Below, piece by piece: positions 1 to 8,743 of a stretch of DNA of 64,000 bases (position 1 is the stretch's first letter; the number at the start of each line of letters is the position of its first letter). A program made the translations under genes and the position numbers. This stretch comes from JAXMBX01 sp046349635 (lineage in GTDB: Bacteria > Planctomycetota > Planctomycetia > Planctomycetales > Planctomycetaceae). The stretch spans positions 1 through 64,000 of the forward strand of contig JAXMBX010000007.1 of NCBI GenBank assembly GCA_046349635.1, written 5' to 3'. The notes under the pieces were generated by a model that made no database searches, was not told where the DNA came from, and saw nothing but the letters and a program-made list of their open reading frames with translations.

Positions 1-132
1 GGCAAGGAGCTGGAAGCAAACTGGTTGCCCGCCCCCACAGGACCGTTCATGGCGGTCATGCGCCTCTACTGGCCAAAAGAAGCGGCCCTCAACGGCACGT
101 GGACTGCACCACCTTTAACGCCGGCCCAGTGA
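1..132 (+). CDS. DUF1254/DUF1214-type protein, C-terminal fragment (cut by window edge)
   Basis: Read from base 1 in frame 1, the last 43 codons end at a TGA at 130-132. They contain NWLPAPTGPF, MRLYWPK and NGTWTAPP. The order 'NWLPAP..GPF...RLYWPK...GTW.PP' is the C-terminal signature of the DUF1254/DUF1214 family. These are often secreted proteins of unknown biochemical role. Only the tail is in the window, so start, signal peptide and the DUF1254 domain cannot be judged. The gene converges on fliM, with a block B hairpin repeat between them. Confidence 0.6.
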   Translation, partial: GKELEANWLPAPTGPFMAVMRLYWPKEAALNGTWTAPPLTPAQ

Positions 133-197
133 CGAACGCAGGCCCGGTAAATAACGCTGGCCCAGTGAAGAAAACGAGCCCCCCAGTACAAGAGACG

Positions 198-252
198 TCA
201 TGGGTGGCATGCCCGCATCGCGCGAGCAGGGCGGGCATGGATACCTCTGTTT
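198..252. repeat. Hairpin repeat, block B
   Basis: It has the block B layout GGGTGGCATGCC, a short spacer ending GCAGGG, then the inverted arm. Here the arms are CATGCCCGC and GCGGGCATG, a perfect 9-bp stem that carries a compensatory G-C pair where most copies have A-T. It sits between the convergent DUF1254-type gene and fliM and could also work as a terminator. Confidence 0.6.
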
Positions 253-268
253 GTCTCCACCGAGACAA

Positions 269-1324
269 TCACGCCGTCTTCTTCTGCTCCCCCCGACGCG
301 CTTCAACCTCATTCTTCACCGCGTCCGAAGGCCGGATAATCGGCTTGCCGACTCGGATCGCCTTATACCCCTTGTACAATCCGGGGAACGCTTCAAATTT
401 CGGCACCCCTTCCACAAACAGCTCGAAGGGCTGCGCCTGTTCCTTCTCCGTCATGATCACGTCACCCACGGAAAGCTGGTTCAATTCCCCCAGCGTCAGT
501 TTCGTCTCCGCCAGGTGCACCACCACCTTCACCCCGGCCGAGGACAACCCCTTCTCCAGGTTCAGCGTCTGCAGGATGTCCGTCGTCTTCTTCGTATAGC
601 TCGACCACGAATTCGCCGACAGCTTCGCCGAGACCGGCTCAATCGTGTTGTATGGAATGCACAGGTTCATGATCCCACGCATTTCCCCCATCGTGATTTC
701 AAAGCTGATCAGCACCACCACTTCGTTCGGCGGAACGATCTGCACCAGTTGCGGATTGCTCTCCACCTGCGTCACCGTCAGGTTCAATTCGCAGACGTTG
801 TGCCACGCCTTCTTCAGCCCATCCAGCACCAGATCCGTCAGCCGGCTCACCAGCCGGACCTCAATCTCGGTCAACGGCCTGCGGGGCATGTTCATGCTCT
901 GATCTTTCCCGCCACCCAGCAGCCGATCGACGATCGGAAAAATAATCGACGGGTTCAGATCCAGGATCAGGTGCCCTTCCAGTGACTCCGCCTTCAGCAG
1001 GTTGAAGCAGGTCGGATTCTCCAGGCTGAACACAAATTCGCTGTACGTCAACTGGTCGACGCTGATCAATTTCACTTCGACGATCGTCCGCAGCATCCCG
1101 CTCAACGCCGCCCCCAACTCCCGGCTGAACCCTTCATGCAGACCCTGAAAGGCCCGCATCTGGTCTTTGCTCACCCGTTCCGGGCGTTTGAAGTCGTAGA
1201 CGCTGATCTGGTCATGCTGGTCGTCCCGGCGTTCCTGCGACGGAGCGGGACTCGAGGGTCCGGCATTCGGATCCAACGCGGCGAGTAACGATTCCACTTC
1301 TGACTGGCTAAGGACGTCGGCCAT
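269..1324 (-). CDS. fliM: Flagellar motor switch protein FliM
   Basis: FliM is the cytoplasmic C-ring switch component that binds CheY-P and controls rotation direction. The start is taken at the ATG at 1324 (MADVLSQSEVESLLAAL), preceded on the minus strand by a purine-rich AAGGAAGG. A longer in-frame start at 1384 lacks support. That N-terminal segment is the conserved CheY-binding and FliN-like entry motif (LSQSEVDxLL in the family). It is followed by the CheC-like middle domain (FSRELGAALSGMLR, RLLGGGKD) and the C-terminal SpoA domain (VKVVVHLAETKLTLGELNQLSVGDVI). Its 351 residues match usual FliM length. No other flagellar gene is adjacent, so the gene is isolated from a main flagellar operon, as is common in planctomycetes. 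Confidence 0.93.
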   Translation of the reverse strand: MADVLSQSEVESLLAALDPNAGPSSPAPSQERRDDQHDQISVYDFKRPERVSKDQMRAFQGLHEGFSRELGAALSGMLRTIVEVKLISVDQLTYSEFVFSLENPTCFNLLKAESLEGHLILDLNPSIIFPIVDRLLGGGKDQSMNMPRRPLTEIEVRLVSRLTDLVLDGLKKAWHNVCELNLTVTQVESNPQLVQIVPPNEVVVLISFEITMGEMRGIMNLCIPYNTIEPVSAKLSANSWSSYTKKTTDILQTLNLEKGLSSAGVKVVVHLAETKLTLGELNQLSVGDVIMTEKEQAQPFELFVEGVPKFEAFPGLYKGYKAIRVGKPIIRPSDAVKNEVEARRGEQKKTA

Positions 1325-1420
1325 CCTGGCACCTTCCTTTTCACCCTCGGGCAAGCGGGATTCTTCCTCATCCCCACTCCTCACCCGATCTCATTGACTC
1401 TGCTGATCCGCGAACACTGT

Positions 1421-2680
1421 CTATCCGCGTACTTGTCCCTGTCCCACCACCACGTATTTGTAACTCGTCAATTCCCGCAAGCCGCACGGCCCACGCGCGT
1501 GCAGTTTGTCCGTACTGATTCCGATCTCCGCCCCCAGCCCCAGTTCACCACCATCATTGAACCGCGTGCTCGCATTCACCATCACCGCCGAGGAATCGAC
1601 CTCGTGCAGGAACCGCTGCGCCGCTCGCAGATCATTCGTCACGATGGTTTCCGTGTGATGCGACCCATACTCGTCGATATGCTCCATCGCCTGGTCGATG
1701 TCATCCACCACCCGTACCGACAGAATGTAATCCAGGTATTCCGTCCGGTAATCCTGTTCCGTCGCAGCTTTGCTCCCCGGCAACAACTTCCGCGACCGCT
1801 CGCAGCACCGCAGTTCCACATTCCGCTTCTGCAATTCCGGTCCCAGGCGGGTCAAAAACTCTTCCGCCACCTTTTGATGCACCAGCAGGCATTCCGCCGC
1901 GTTGCACACACCGGGCCGCTGGCATTTGCTGTTGATCAGAATCTCCTGCGCCATCGCCAGGTCCGCATCCTGATCGACATACACATGGCACACGCCGTCA
2001 AAATGCTTGATCACCGGCATCCGCGCCTCGGCCACCACCCGCTCAATCAACGACTTCCCACCCCGCGGAATTGTCACGCTGATCCGGTCGTTGAGCTTCA
2101 GCAGTTCCCCCACGACCGCCCGTTCCGTGGTCTCCACCACCTGCACCGCATCCACCGGCAGATTGTATTCCTTCAAACTGTCCCGCAGCACCTTCGCAAA
2201 TGCGAGGTTGCTATGCAGCGCCTCTTTGCCCCCCCGCAGAATGACCGCGTTCCCGCTTTTGACGCACAGCACCGCCGCATCGACCGTCACGTTAGGACGG
2301 GACTCATAAATAAAGAACACCACTCCCAACGGCACCCGCACGCGACGCACTTCCAGTCCGTTCGGACGGATCGTGCTGTCCATCAGTTCCCCGACCGGAT
2401 CGGGCAGCCGTTCGACTTCCTCAATCGCGGAGGCAATCGCTTCCAGTCGTGATTCGTTCAACGTCAGTCGGTCGATCTCCGCCTTCGTCAGTCCATACTC
2501 CGGCGCCGCGGCCACGTCCTTCGCATTCGCTTCCAGTAATTGGGAAGCATGACTTCTTAACGCGCGCGCTGCCCCTTTCAGCCAGGCCGATTTCTCTCGA
2601 CCTGTCAGTTGAGTCAGTTGGCGCGACGCTCGATACGCCCGTTCCGCCAACTCACGGGAATAGCCTGACCAGTCCGACAT
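1421..2680 (-). CDS. proA: Gamma-glutamyl phosphate reductase (glutamate-5-semialdehyde dehydrogenase)
   Basis: ProA reduces gamma-glutamyl phosphate to glutamate-5-semialdehyde with NADPH, the second step of proline synthesis. The ATG at 2680 gives 419 residues (MSDWSGYSREL...), the normal length. A further in-frame start at 2797 would add 39 unconserved residues. Visible landmarks are the substrate/cofactor stretch VPLGVVFFIYESRPNVT, SGNAVILRGGKEA, the catalytic cysteine in KCQRPGVCNAAE, and the C-terminal ARGPCGLRELTSYKYVV. It lies downstream of gdhA on the same strand. Glutamate dehydrogenase and ProA both act around glutamate, but the 235-bp gap does not prove co-transcription. Confidence 0.95.
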   Translation of the reverse strand: MSDWSGYSRELAERAYRASRQLTQLTGREKSAWLKGAARALRSHASQLLEANAKDVAAAPEYGLTKAEIDRLTLNESRLEAIASAIEEVERLPDPVGELMDSTIRPNGLEVRRVRVPLGVVFFIYESRPNVTVDAAVLCVKSGNAVILRGGKEALHSNLAFAKVLRDSLKEYNLPVDAVQVVETTERAVVGELLKLNDRISVTIPRGGKSLIERVVAEARMPVIKHFDGVCHVYVDQDADLAMAQEILINSKCQRPGVCNAAECLLVHQKVAEEFLTRLGPELQKRNVELRCCERSRKLLPGSKAATEQDYRTEYLDYILSVRVVDDIDQAMEHIDEYGSHHTETIVTNDLRAAQRFLHEVDSSAVMVNASTRFNDGGELGLGAEIGISTDKLHARGPCGLRELTSYKYVVVGQGQVRG

Positions 2681-2848
2681 GCAACGATGACCTTCACACA
2701 AACAAACAGGAGGTTCGACTCTTTCCTGATATTCAGGGGCGACAGACATCCCCCGCCACAGGTTCAGAGAAGCTGGGAAATATCGACAAAATGGCACTTT
2801 CTGTCAACCGGGGCTTTCCTGAGCCGAAACATCCCGATTTCATCCTGT

Positions 2849-2912
2849 CGCGTCTGTCGCGGTGGAAATCGTGGAAAAAACATAGGTTCTGACGCAACGC
2901 AAAAGCGTCACA
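2849..2912. repeat. Intergenic repeat, first of two similar copies (other near 52861)
   Basis: The stretch contains GCGTCTGTCGCGGTGGAAA and then TTCTGACGCAACGCAAAAG. Almost the same pair of blocks in the same order and spacing lies at 52861-52918 (GCGTCTGTCGCGGTGAAAA, TTCTGACGCGACACAAAG). Both copies sit between two genes near a start or stop codon. The blocks contain GCGTC/GACGC and TGTC/GACA half-sites that could pair. No function is known to me. Confidence 0.4.
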
Positions 2913-2915
2913 CGC

Positions 2916-4160
2916 TTAGGCAATTCCCCCCAAGACCGTCGCCCGACCGACCCGCCCGATGCCGATCATGTACGCCGCCAATCGCAGCGAAACCTTTTTC
3001 TGCTGGGCGGCTTCCCACACCTTTTCGAAGCTGTTGGTCAGAATGTTGTCCAGTTCCGTCCGGACCCGCGGCAAATCCCACTGGAAGTGCTGCAGGTTCT
3101 GGACCCACTCGAAATAGCTCACCGTCACCCCCCCGGCGTTCGCCAGAATGTCCGGAACCACCAGGATTTCACGCTGGGCGAATATTTCATCCGCTTCCGG
3201 GCGAGTCGGATTGTTCGCCGCCTCGACAATCACCTTGGCCCGGATGTCGGGGGCATTCTCAGCCGTCAAGACTCCCCCTAACGCGGCAGGGATCAGGATG
3301 TCCACGTCCGCAGCGAGAAGCTCCGCATTGCTGATCACTTCCCCGCCGGAAAATCCCTTCACCCCTCCACCCGCGTTCTGCGCGACATATTCCAGCAGCC
3401 CGGGGATATCCAGCCCGTTCTTGTTCCAGACCCCCCCGAACGCGTCCGAAATCCCCACGATCTTCGCACCCGCCTCATGCAGGAACCGCGCCGCGAATGT
3501 TCCCACGTTTCCAAATCCCTGAATCGCAACCGTCGCCCCTTTCACAGGACGTTTGAGCTTCTTCAGGGTTTGTTGCGTGATTGCGGAAACGCCCCGCCCC
3601 GTCGCTTCTTCCCGCCCTTCGGACCCGTGCAATTCGAGGGGCTTCCCGGTGACGCACGCCGGCGTCCAACTGTTGTACTTCGAATACTGGTTCATGATCC
3701 ACGCCATGACCTGCGCATTCGTCCCCATGTCCGGCGCGGGAATATCCTTGTCCGGCCCCATGATGTCGTGAATCTGGTCGACGAACTTACGCGTCAGCCG
3801 TTCCAGTTCCCCGTTGCTGAGATCCTTGGTATTGACCGAGATCCCCCCTTTGGCCCCACCGTAGGGAATATTCACGAGCGCCGTCTTCCAAGTCATCAGC
3901 GTGGCGAGCGCCTGCACTTCATCCGCATCCACCTCGGGGTGATACCGCAGCCCCCCCTTAAAGGGCCCGCGCGAACTGTCGTGCTGGATCCGGTAGCCGA
4001 TGAACGTCGCAATTTCCCCGTTGTCCATCTCCATCGCGAGTTCAACCTTCACCTCGCGCTCGGGAGTAAGCAGCAACGTCCGCGTGTTCTTGCCCAGATC
4101 CATCAGATCCGCCGCCTGATGGAAATATCGACTGGCCACTTCGGTGGAACTCAATGTCAT
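2916..4160 (-). CDS. gdhA: Glutamate dehydrogenase (NAD(P)-dependent)
   Basis: The enzyme interconverts glutamate with 2-oxoglutarate plus ammonium in the cytoplasm. The 414-residue product is of the roughly 415-residue hexameric type. The dimerisation/catalytic domain shows HDSSRGPFKGGLRYHPEV, with the catalytic lysine region WKTALVNIPYGGAKGG, and DIPAPDMGTN. The Rossmann domain follows with TVAIQGFGNVGTFAARFLHE, and PAALGGVLTAENA and EAANNPT complete the nucleotide pocket. The ATG at 4160 is preceded by a purine-rich AGGGAGAG. The short GDH type is often catabolic and NAD-linked, but cofactor choice cannot be read safely. It is transcribed toward proA. Confidence 0.95.
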   Translation of the reverse strand: MTLSSTEVASRYFHQAADLMDLGKNTRTLLLTPEREVKVELAMEMDNGEIATFIGYRIQHDSSRGPFKGGLRYHPEVDADEVQALATLMTWKTALVNIPYGGAKGGISVNTKDLSNGELERLTRKFVDQIHDIMGPDKDIPAPDMGTNAQVMAWIMNQYSKYNSWTPACVTGKPLELHGSEGREEATGRGVSAITQQTLKKLKRPVKGATVAIQGFGNVGTFAARFLHEAGAKIVGISDAFGGVWNKNGLDIPGLLEYVAQNAGGGVKGFSGGEVISNAELLAADVDILIPAALGGVLTAENAPDIRAKVIVEAANNPTRPEADEIFAQREILVVPDILANAGGVTVSYFEWVQNLQHFQWDLPRVRTELDNILTNSFEKVWEAAQQKKVSLRLAAYMIGIGRVGRATVLGGIA

Positions 4161-4327
4161 GGTCGTCTCGCTCTCCCTGCCGCTACGTTGGATATTCAGG
4201 AATCGGGTCGGTTGGTGACAGACTGCCGATTCCGGAGAAGTTAAAAAACTTGATCGAATGATTTCCGGACGGAGCCCTCCCCGCCGGGAAGCGCTCTCAG
4301 GAATTATGTCCTTCTGTTCTGGCGAAA

Positions 4328-5611
4328 CTACTCCGTATGTTCAACCGTGCGGAGATTCTTTTCGCGAATGTCCTGTTTCCCGGATCGTTGTGAATGGAAC
4401 GCGGCGGGGGAAATTCCCGGGTCCGACGAGACAGGTGCCACGCCCGGCCCGCGCCATGCCCCCGAAACATTCCGCACCAGGAACACCCCCACCGTCCGCG
4501 CAAACACGCCATTCCCCGCCCCCGACAGTTCAATCGCTGACTTCAGGAAGAGCTGATCCTTGGCAGGATCCTGCTTCAACGCGGGCGTGACATCGCAGCA
4601 CAGTATCCTTTCCCGCTGACAGTACTCCTGAACCCGCTGGAACGGTTCCACGTTGTTGTACACACCCCGCCTTTTCACGCCGGCCGCTGTCCGGACCCCT
4701 ATCCCGTTGCACGCGGTCGGACTCACCTGAAACGGAGCGGGGCAGACCGTCAGCACGAAATTCGCCGACAGGCTTTTCGCCCGGTCGCGCAGCCCGGCGA
4801 TCGGAGTCAGCGCATGATTGATATGGATGCTCCAATCGGGGGGCTGATCCTCGATCCAGCAATACTTCCCCGCGGGATTGCAGATATCCCCGCGCCCCCC
4901 GGTGAACGCATTGTTGCACCACCAGGTCGCCAGCGCATGACGGCCCCACCGCGGAAGCATCAGCGATTCGCCGAACAGCCAGTCACCTGGACGATGGGGC
5001 AGGTCCAGCGACGAGTGGACGCACGACAGCGGATGACCCCCCTCGTCGAATGTCACCCCGCGACGATATCGATAGTCATCCGCGACGTCAGTCATGTCGA
5101 AATTCAGCAGCACCAGGTCGGGCTGCAGCAGCACCAGTTTCTGCTCGAACTGGATCTCCGACAGCAGCGGACAGTAGTCCGGCACTCCCGCATTGATGAC
5201 CTCAATCTTCTCCGAAGATCGGGACTGTAGCAGGTTTTGTAGCTGCACGGGAAACGTCTCCGCTTCCCGCACGTGAGGCCCCAGGATCCGTTCGTCTCCC
5301 AGGCACACGATGCGATAGACTCCCGTGGGCTTGGGAACCTGGACTTCCGACCCGCGCAGTCCCCGGCTGTTGGTCTTGATGACCACGGCTTTCCCTTTGT
5401 CCGTCTTCCGCGTCACCTGCTGCTGAGGTTTCAGCTCGTGATGCACCGTCCAGGACCTGACCAGCAGGTCAGGGTCATCTCCCAACCTCTGGCTTACTTT
5501 CCCCGTGAACCCGTCCCAGACGCGAACTCCCACTTCTCCGATGCAATACAACGCGATCATCAGCCACACGGCTGTAAACAAGCGTCGTACTGTGCGAAAT
5601 AGTAGAGTCAT
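4328..5611 (-). CDS. Membrane-anchored SGNH/GDSL-hydrolase-like protein, catalytic residues not seen
   Basis: The 427-residue protein starts with one membrane segment (about residues 8-27, LFTAVWLMIALYCIGEVGV). An SGNH-like fold follows: RIVCLGDERILGP in place of the usual GDS block, INAGVPDYCP like the block II glycine region, and DLVLLNFDMTDVADDY in the block III position. The nucleophile serine of GDS is replaced (GDE). The C-terminal Asp-x-x-His pair expected near LFLKSAIELSGAGN is not present. It therefore looks like an inactive SGNH-fold protein facing the periplasm. Homologues occur as membrane-anchored lipase-like proteins in planctomycetes. No neighbour reveals its role. The C-terminal 60 residues look low in conservation and might be frame-altered. 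Confidence 0.55.
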   Translation of the reverse strand: MTLLFRTVRRLFTAVWLMIALYCIGEVGVRVWDGFTGKVSQRLGDDPDLLVRSWTVHHELKPQQQVTRKTDKGKAVVIKTNSRGLRGSEVQVPKPTGVYRIVCLGDERILGPHVREAETFPVQLQNLLQSRSSEKIEVINAGVPDYCPLLSEIQFEQKLVLLQPDLVLLNFDMTDVADDYRYRRGVTFDEGGHPLSCVHSSLDLPHRPGDWLFGESLMLPRWGRHALATWWCNNAFTGGRGDICNPAGKYCWIEDQPPDWSIHINHALTPIAGLRDRAKSLSANFVLTVCPAPFQVSPTACNGIGVRTAAGVKRRGVYNNVEPFQRVQEYCQRERILCCDVTPALKQDPAKDQLFLKSAIELSGAGNGVFARTVGVFLVRNVSGAWRGPGVAPVSSDPGISPAAFHSQRSGKQDIREKNLRTVEHTE

Positions 5612-6430
5612 GAATGTCCGGACACCCGGGAAAGACTGAAACAGGATTCCTGTCTCTCCTCGGAAGCCATACTTGAGCCAGAATGGTTCCCGCGAGACCG
5701 CATCCTCTTCTCGATAGAAAACGGAATCGGATCGCGCGTCGTGAAGTGAGTCTGCGTTTCGCCCGTGAAAAATGGCCGCGGATTATAGGACCTCTTCCGG
5801 AACGGAACAAGAGGTCGTTAAGCCGCTTCAAGCCAATGAGTTACATGCGGCTGAAACTCAGCATCCCGCATGAATTTCCCGAGAGTGAGGTGGGACACTG
5901 CACCTCTCCGGACAATCCCTGATTCCCAATTCTGAGACTTTGAACGCTCGCAATCCTCTCTAAACTTCTTTTTATTTCATGTTTGAGTTAGCCCCACCGA
6001 TCACGCCCGCAGCCAACCTTAAATCGTACAAAGTGTCGACTCCGAATCGCGCTGCGGGGCCAGGGAAGAATATTCTCCTCAGAGGGACTCATCCCCCTGC
6101 AAAATCCTGAAATGATGCACTCTTCCCCCCTAGAGTCGGACCTTATCTCCACACTTCTGGTTAAATCATTGTTTTTTACTCTTGATCGATTCGACTTGTC
6201 TCTATTTTTCGATAGACTTGAGGGGGCCAAACGGCACACGCCGTTCCTTTACAATTTATTGTTTTTGTCATGTGGTGAGAGCGCCGCAAACCCTTCGAGT
6301 TCTTCTGGTGTTCTTTTTTGCCGGAAGATTGCAACTGCGGTTCTGGAAATTTTTTCTGCCAGAACAACCGCTCGCCGGCAAGGGCTTAACGCACTGCTTC
6401 CACGCCCTGAATCCATCTCTGGAGAGTCCG
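5612..6430. other. Intergenic region without recognised gene
   Basis: About 820 bp between two divergently oriented genes. Short ORFs exist on both strands but have no recognisable domain and no convincing ribosome site, so none is called. The AT-richer part at about 5930-6380, with T-rich runs near 6160-6200 and 6250-6270, contrasts with the GC-rich coding DNA. It is the likely location of the promoter for the gene starting at 6431. I could not fix a particular -35/-10 pair. Confidence 0.5.
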
Positions 6431-6841
6431 ATGCCTGAAACCAATGAAGACATGACACTGCTCGAACTGGAAAAACTGTTGCATGGAAAGCGTTCCCAAC
6501 TCCACACCCTCCTGCGAAGACGTCACAAGCTGGAGCAACAACTGACCAAGGTGGAAGAAGCCATCAGCGGCTTGCAGGGAGGCAAGGGTGTCCTCTCGAA
6601 ACTCGGCCTCAAGTTTGCCCTCCGCACCCGCCCCCACAACGATAAGCCTCTCAAGGCTTATGTCGAAGACGTCCTGAAGGCTAACCGCAAGGGGCTGACC
6701 CTCCAGGGACTGAGCGACAAAGTTCTCGCCGCGGGTTATAAGACGCAGAGCACGAAGTTTTCAAACACACTTTATCAGTGCGTTTATCACGCGAAAAACA
6801 TTCGTCGTGATGAGAAGTCGGGCCTCTGGAAGATGACCTGA
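6431..6841 (+). CDS. Small coiled-coil plus winged-helix-like protein (conserved planctomycete type)
   Basis: The 136-residue product starts at the ATG at 6431. A longer frame to 6182 has unrelated upstream sequence. Residues about 8-45 are strongly heptad-like and charged (LLELEKLLHGKRSQLHTLL, RRRHKLEQQLTKVEEAISGL), predicting a coiled coil. Residues about 72-136 (LKAYVEDVLKANRKGLTLQ, LSDKVLAAGYKTQSTKFSN, TLYQCVYHAKNIRRDEKSG) resemble a small winged-helix/HARE-HTH-like module. The architecture suggests a dimeric DNA- or chromatin-associated protein, but that is inference. Similar short proteins recur in planctomycete genomes. A strong hairpin terminator lies about 120 bp downstream. It stands alone, which suggests a monocistronic gene. 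Confidence 0.65.
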   Translation: MPETNEDMTLLELEKLLHGKRSQLHTLLRRRHKLEQQLTKVEEAISGLQGGKGVLSKLGLKFALRTRPHNDKPLKAYVEDVLKANRKGLTLQGLSDKVLAAGYKTQSTKFSNTLYQCVYHAKNIRRDEKSGLWKMT

Positions 6842-6960
6842 ACCGATGTCGTCATCCGGGCACGGGCGTTTTTCGCCCAGCGTTTTCTCGCCACTTGTTT
6901 ATTCGGGGACAGTCGCGATGCACTCTGCGATCGCCCCTCAATGAAATACGGAACACTGAA

Positions 6961-6999
6961 AAAACAGGACCGGGCCTCATCGCCCGGTCCTGTTCTTTT
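6961..6999 (+). terminator. Rho-independent terminator
   Basis: A perfect 13-bp stem (6963-6975 with 6982-6994; arm AACAGGACCGGGC) has a 6-nt loop. It is followed by CTTTT and preceded by AAAA, so it could terminate in both directions. It lies downstream of the small coiled-coil gene. Confidence 0.85.
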
Positions 7000-7121
7000 G
7001 CACCGCCATAAACCCCTCGGACACTCCCCTCGCCTCTCTTCCCTTGGTACGATCCCCCTCGGACGTTTCGCGACGTCATTTCACGGGATGAAAAATTTCA
7101 ACGGCTGAACGATTTCAAGGG

Positions 7122-8339
7122 ATGAACGCCATGAAGACCGCAACCTCTGCTCCTGCCACGCTCCCCTCGGAAGATGCCGCCGTCCTGCAGCTCGTCCTGG
7201 AGATGATGGCCATCCCCGGCAAAAGCGGCCTCGAAAGCGCCATCCAGAAATACATCGTCGATAAACTCCTCGCCGCCGGCCTCCCCCAATCCGCTATCAC
7301 ACGCGATGACACCCACAAGAAAAGCATCATTGGCGGAGAAGTCGGCAACCTCATCGTCAAACTCCCGGGAACCCTCAAGGGACCGCGACGCCTCCTGATG
7401 GCCCACGTCGATACCGTCCCCCTCTGCGTCGGCTGCAAGCCCGAACGCCGAGGCGATGTCGTCCGTTCCGCCGACCCCACGACCGCACTCGGGGCCGATG
7501 ACCGGGCCGGAGCCGCCATCCTCCTCTCCGCCGCCTTGAAGATCCTGCGAGACAAACTCCCCCACCCTCCCCTCACTTTCTTCTGGCCGGTCCAGGAGGA
7601 AATCGGCCTCTGGGGTGTTCGCAACGCCAAAACCAGCCTCCTGGGAAACCCCAAGCTCTGCTTCAACTGGGACGGCGGAGACCCCCGCACCGTCTGCATC
7701 GGCGCCACCGGGGCCCAGGAACTTCTGATCGAAATCCAGGGCATCGCCAGCCATGCCGGCGTCCATCCCGAAGCAGGCGTCAGTGCCCTCGGAGTCGCCT
7801 CCCTCGCCATCAGCGAACTGCAGCAGAACGGCTGGCACGGACTCATCATCAAGGGCAAGAAACAAGGGACCAGTAATCTCGGCGTCGTCAACGGTGGTGA
7901 TGCCACCAACGTCGTCATGCCTGCGGTCAAGATCCGCGGCGAAGTCCGCAGCCACGATCCCAAGTTCCGCGCAAAGCTGGTCAAAGTCTTCGAGACCGCG
8001 TTCAAGAACGCCGTGAAGACCGTCAAGAACAACACCGGCAAACGGGGCAAACTCAACTTCGAAGCGCAGTTGAAGTACGAATCCTTCCGCATCGATCCCA
8101 AGGAGCCCTGCGTCAAAGAGGCCTATCGCGCCATTCAGTCCCTCGGCCTCGAGCCGATTCCGCACATCAGTAACGGTGGCCTGGATGCCAACTGGCTGAG
8201 TGATTTCGGATTCCCCACGGTGACCCTCGGTTGCGGCCAGCATCAGGTCCACACCGTCGAGGAATACCTCGACATCAAGGAGTTCCTCGACGGCTGCCGC
8301 ATCGGCCTCTTCCTCGCCACCGCCGGCGCCGCAACTTAA
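7122..8339 (+). CDS. M20-family metallopeptidase (PepT-like)
   Basis: A probable cytoplasmic di-zinc aminopeptidase/carboxypeptidase of the M20 clan with 405 residues. Metal-site elements appear in the right order: LMAHVDTVP (first His and catalytic Asp), GADDRAG (bridging Asp), VQEEIGLWG (catalytic Glu plus metal Glu), CFNWDGGD, and the C-terminal CGQHQVHT (last His). The central insert SHAGVHPEAGVSA matches the dimerisation lid of PepT-like enzymes. Two ATGs compete. The one at 7131 has AAGGG nine bases upstream and may be the true start; 7122 is the longer option. Substrate is unknown. PepT (tripeptides) is the closest named relative. Confidence 0.85.
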   Translation: MNAMKTATSAPATLPSEDAAVLQLVLEMMAIPGKSGLESAIQKYIVDKLLAAGLPQSAITRDDTHKKSIIGGEVGNLIVKLPGTLKGPRRLLMAHVDTVPLCVGCKPERRGDVVRSADPTTALGADDRAGAAILLSAALKILRDKLPHPPLTFFWPVQEEIGLWGVRNAKTSLLGNPKLCFNWDGGDPRTVCIGATGAQELLIEIQGIASHAGVHPEAGVSALGVASLAISELQQNGWHGLIIKGKKQGTSNLGVVNGGDATNVVMPAVKIRGEVRSHDPKFRAKLVKVFETAFKNAVKTVKNNTGKRGKLNFEAQLKYESFRIDPKEPCVKEAYRAIQSLGLEPIPHISNGGLDANWLSDFGFPTVTLGCGQHQVHTVEEYLDIKEFLDGCRIGLFLATAGAAT

Positions 8340-8743
8340 TCGGATGGCCCACGAAATCCTCGTGGGTGGCGGGGGTCAAGCAGCACCGTGTAGCCCAGGT
8401 TGCCGGTACTCCCGGCTACCTGGGTGGCGCAGCCACAGGCACCCCTTCAACAGACTGCCAACCTCGGATGCCCTGGAGGCGTACTCGACTCAGCAGTGTT
8501 TCTCTCGACCACACGGCAATCGTCCAAACGTCTCTGTGGCTCCTGCTCCCCCGCACGCCATCCTCACGTTTCCTTCAGAAAATGCGTCAAAATTCGGCCC
8601 TGTCGATGTTTACAGCGATTTTTCAGCGGGTATGATGAATTTCTGAGTCGTCCACGAGAGAAGTGAATTGATGCCTTCTCTCTCCCTTCCTCCAGGCCCA
8701 CGCTTGGATGTCTCTCCACGACACAGGATGCCACGTGCGAATC
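8340..8743. repeat. Gene-free region with a block A hairpin repeat (8386-8455)
   Basis: A block A copy (CCCAGGT, inner GCCGG/CCGGC stem, ACCTGGG, then GTGGCGCAGCCAC) spans about 8386-8455. A degenerate partial copy, GGATGGCCCACGAAATCC, precedes it at 8341. The rest, to the ispA start, contains no recognised gene. The ispA promoter must lie here but is not identifiable by eye. Confidence 0.6.

Noticed and set aside
6182..6430. Longer N-terminus for the small coiled-coil protein
   Set aside because: The upstream 83 codons are hydrophobic and phenylalanine-rich AT DNA unlike the rest; the ATG at 6431 begins the conserved part.
7098..8252. 384-codon minus-strand frame over the M20 peptidase
   Set aside because: Acidic antisense translation with no motif, while the plus strand carries a complete metal site.
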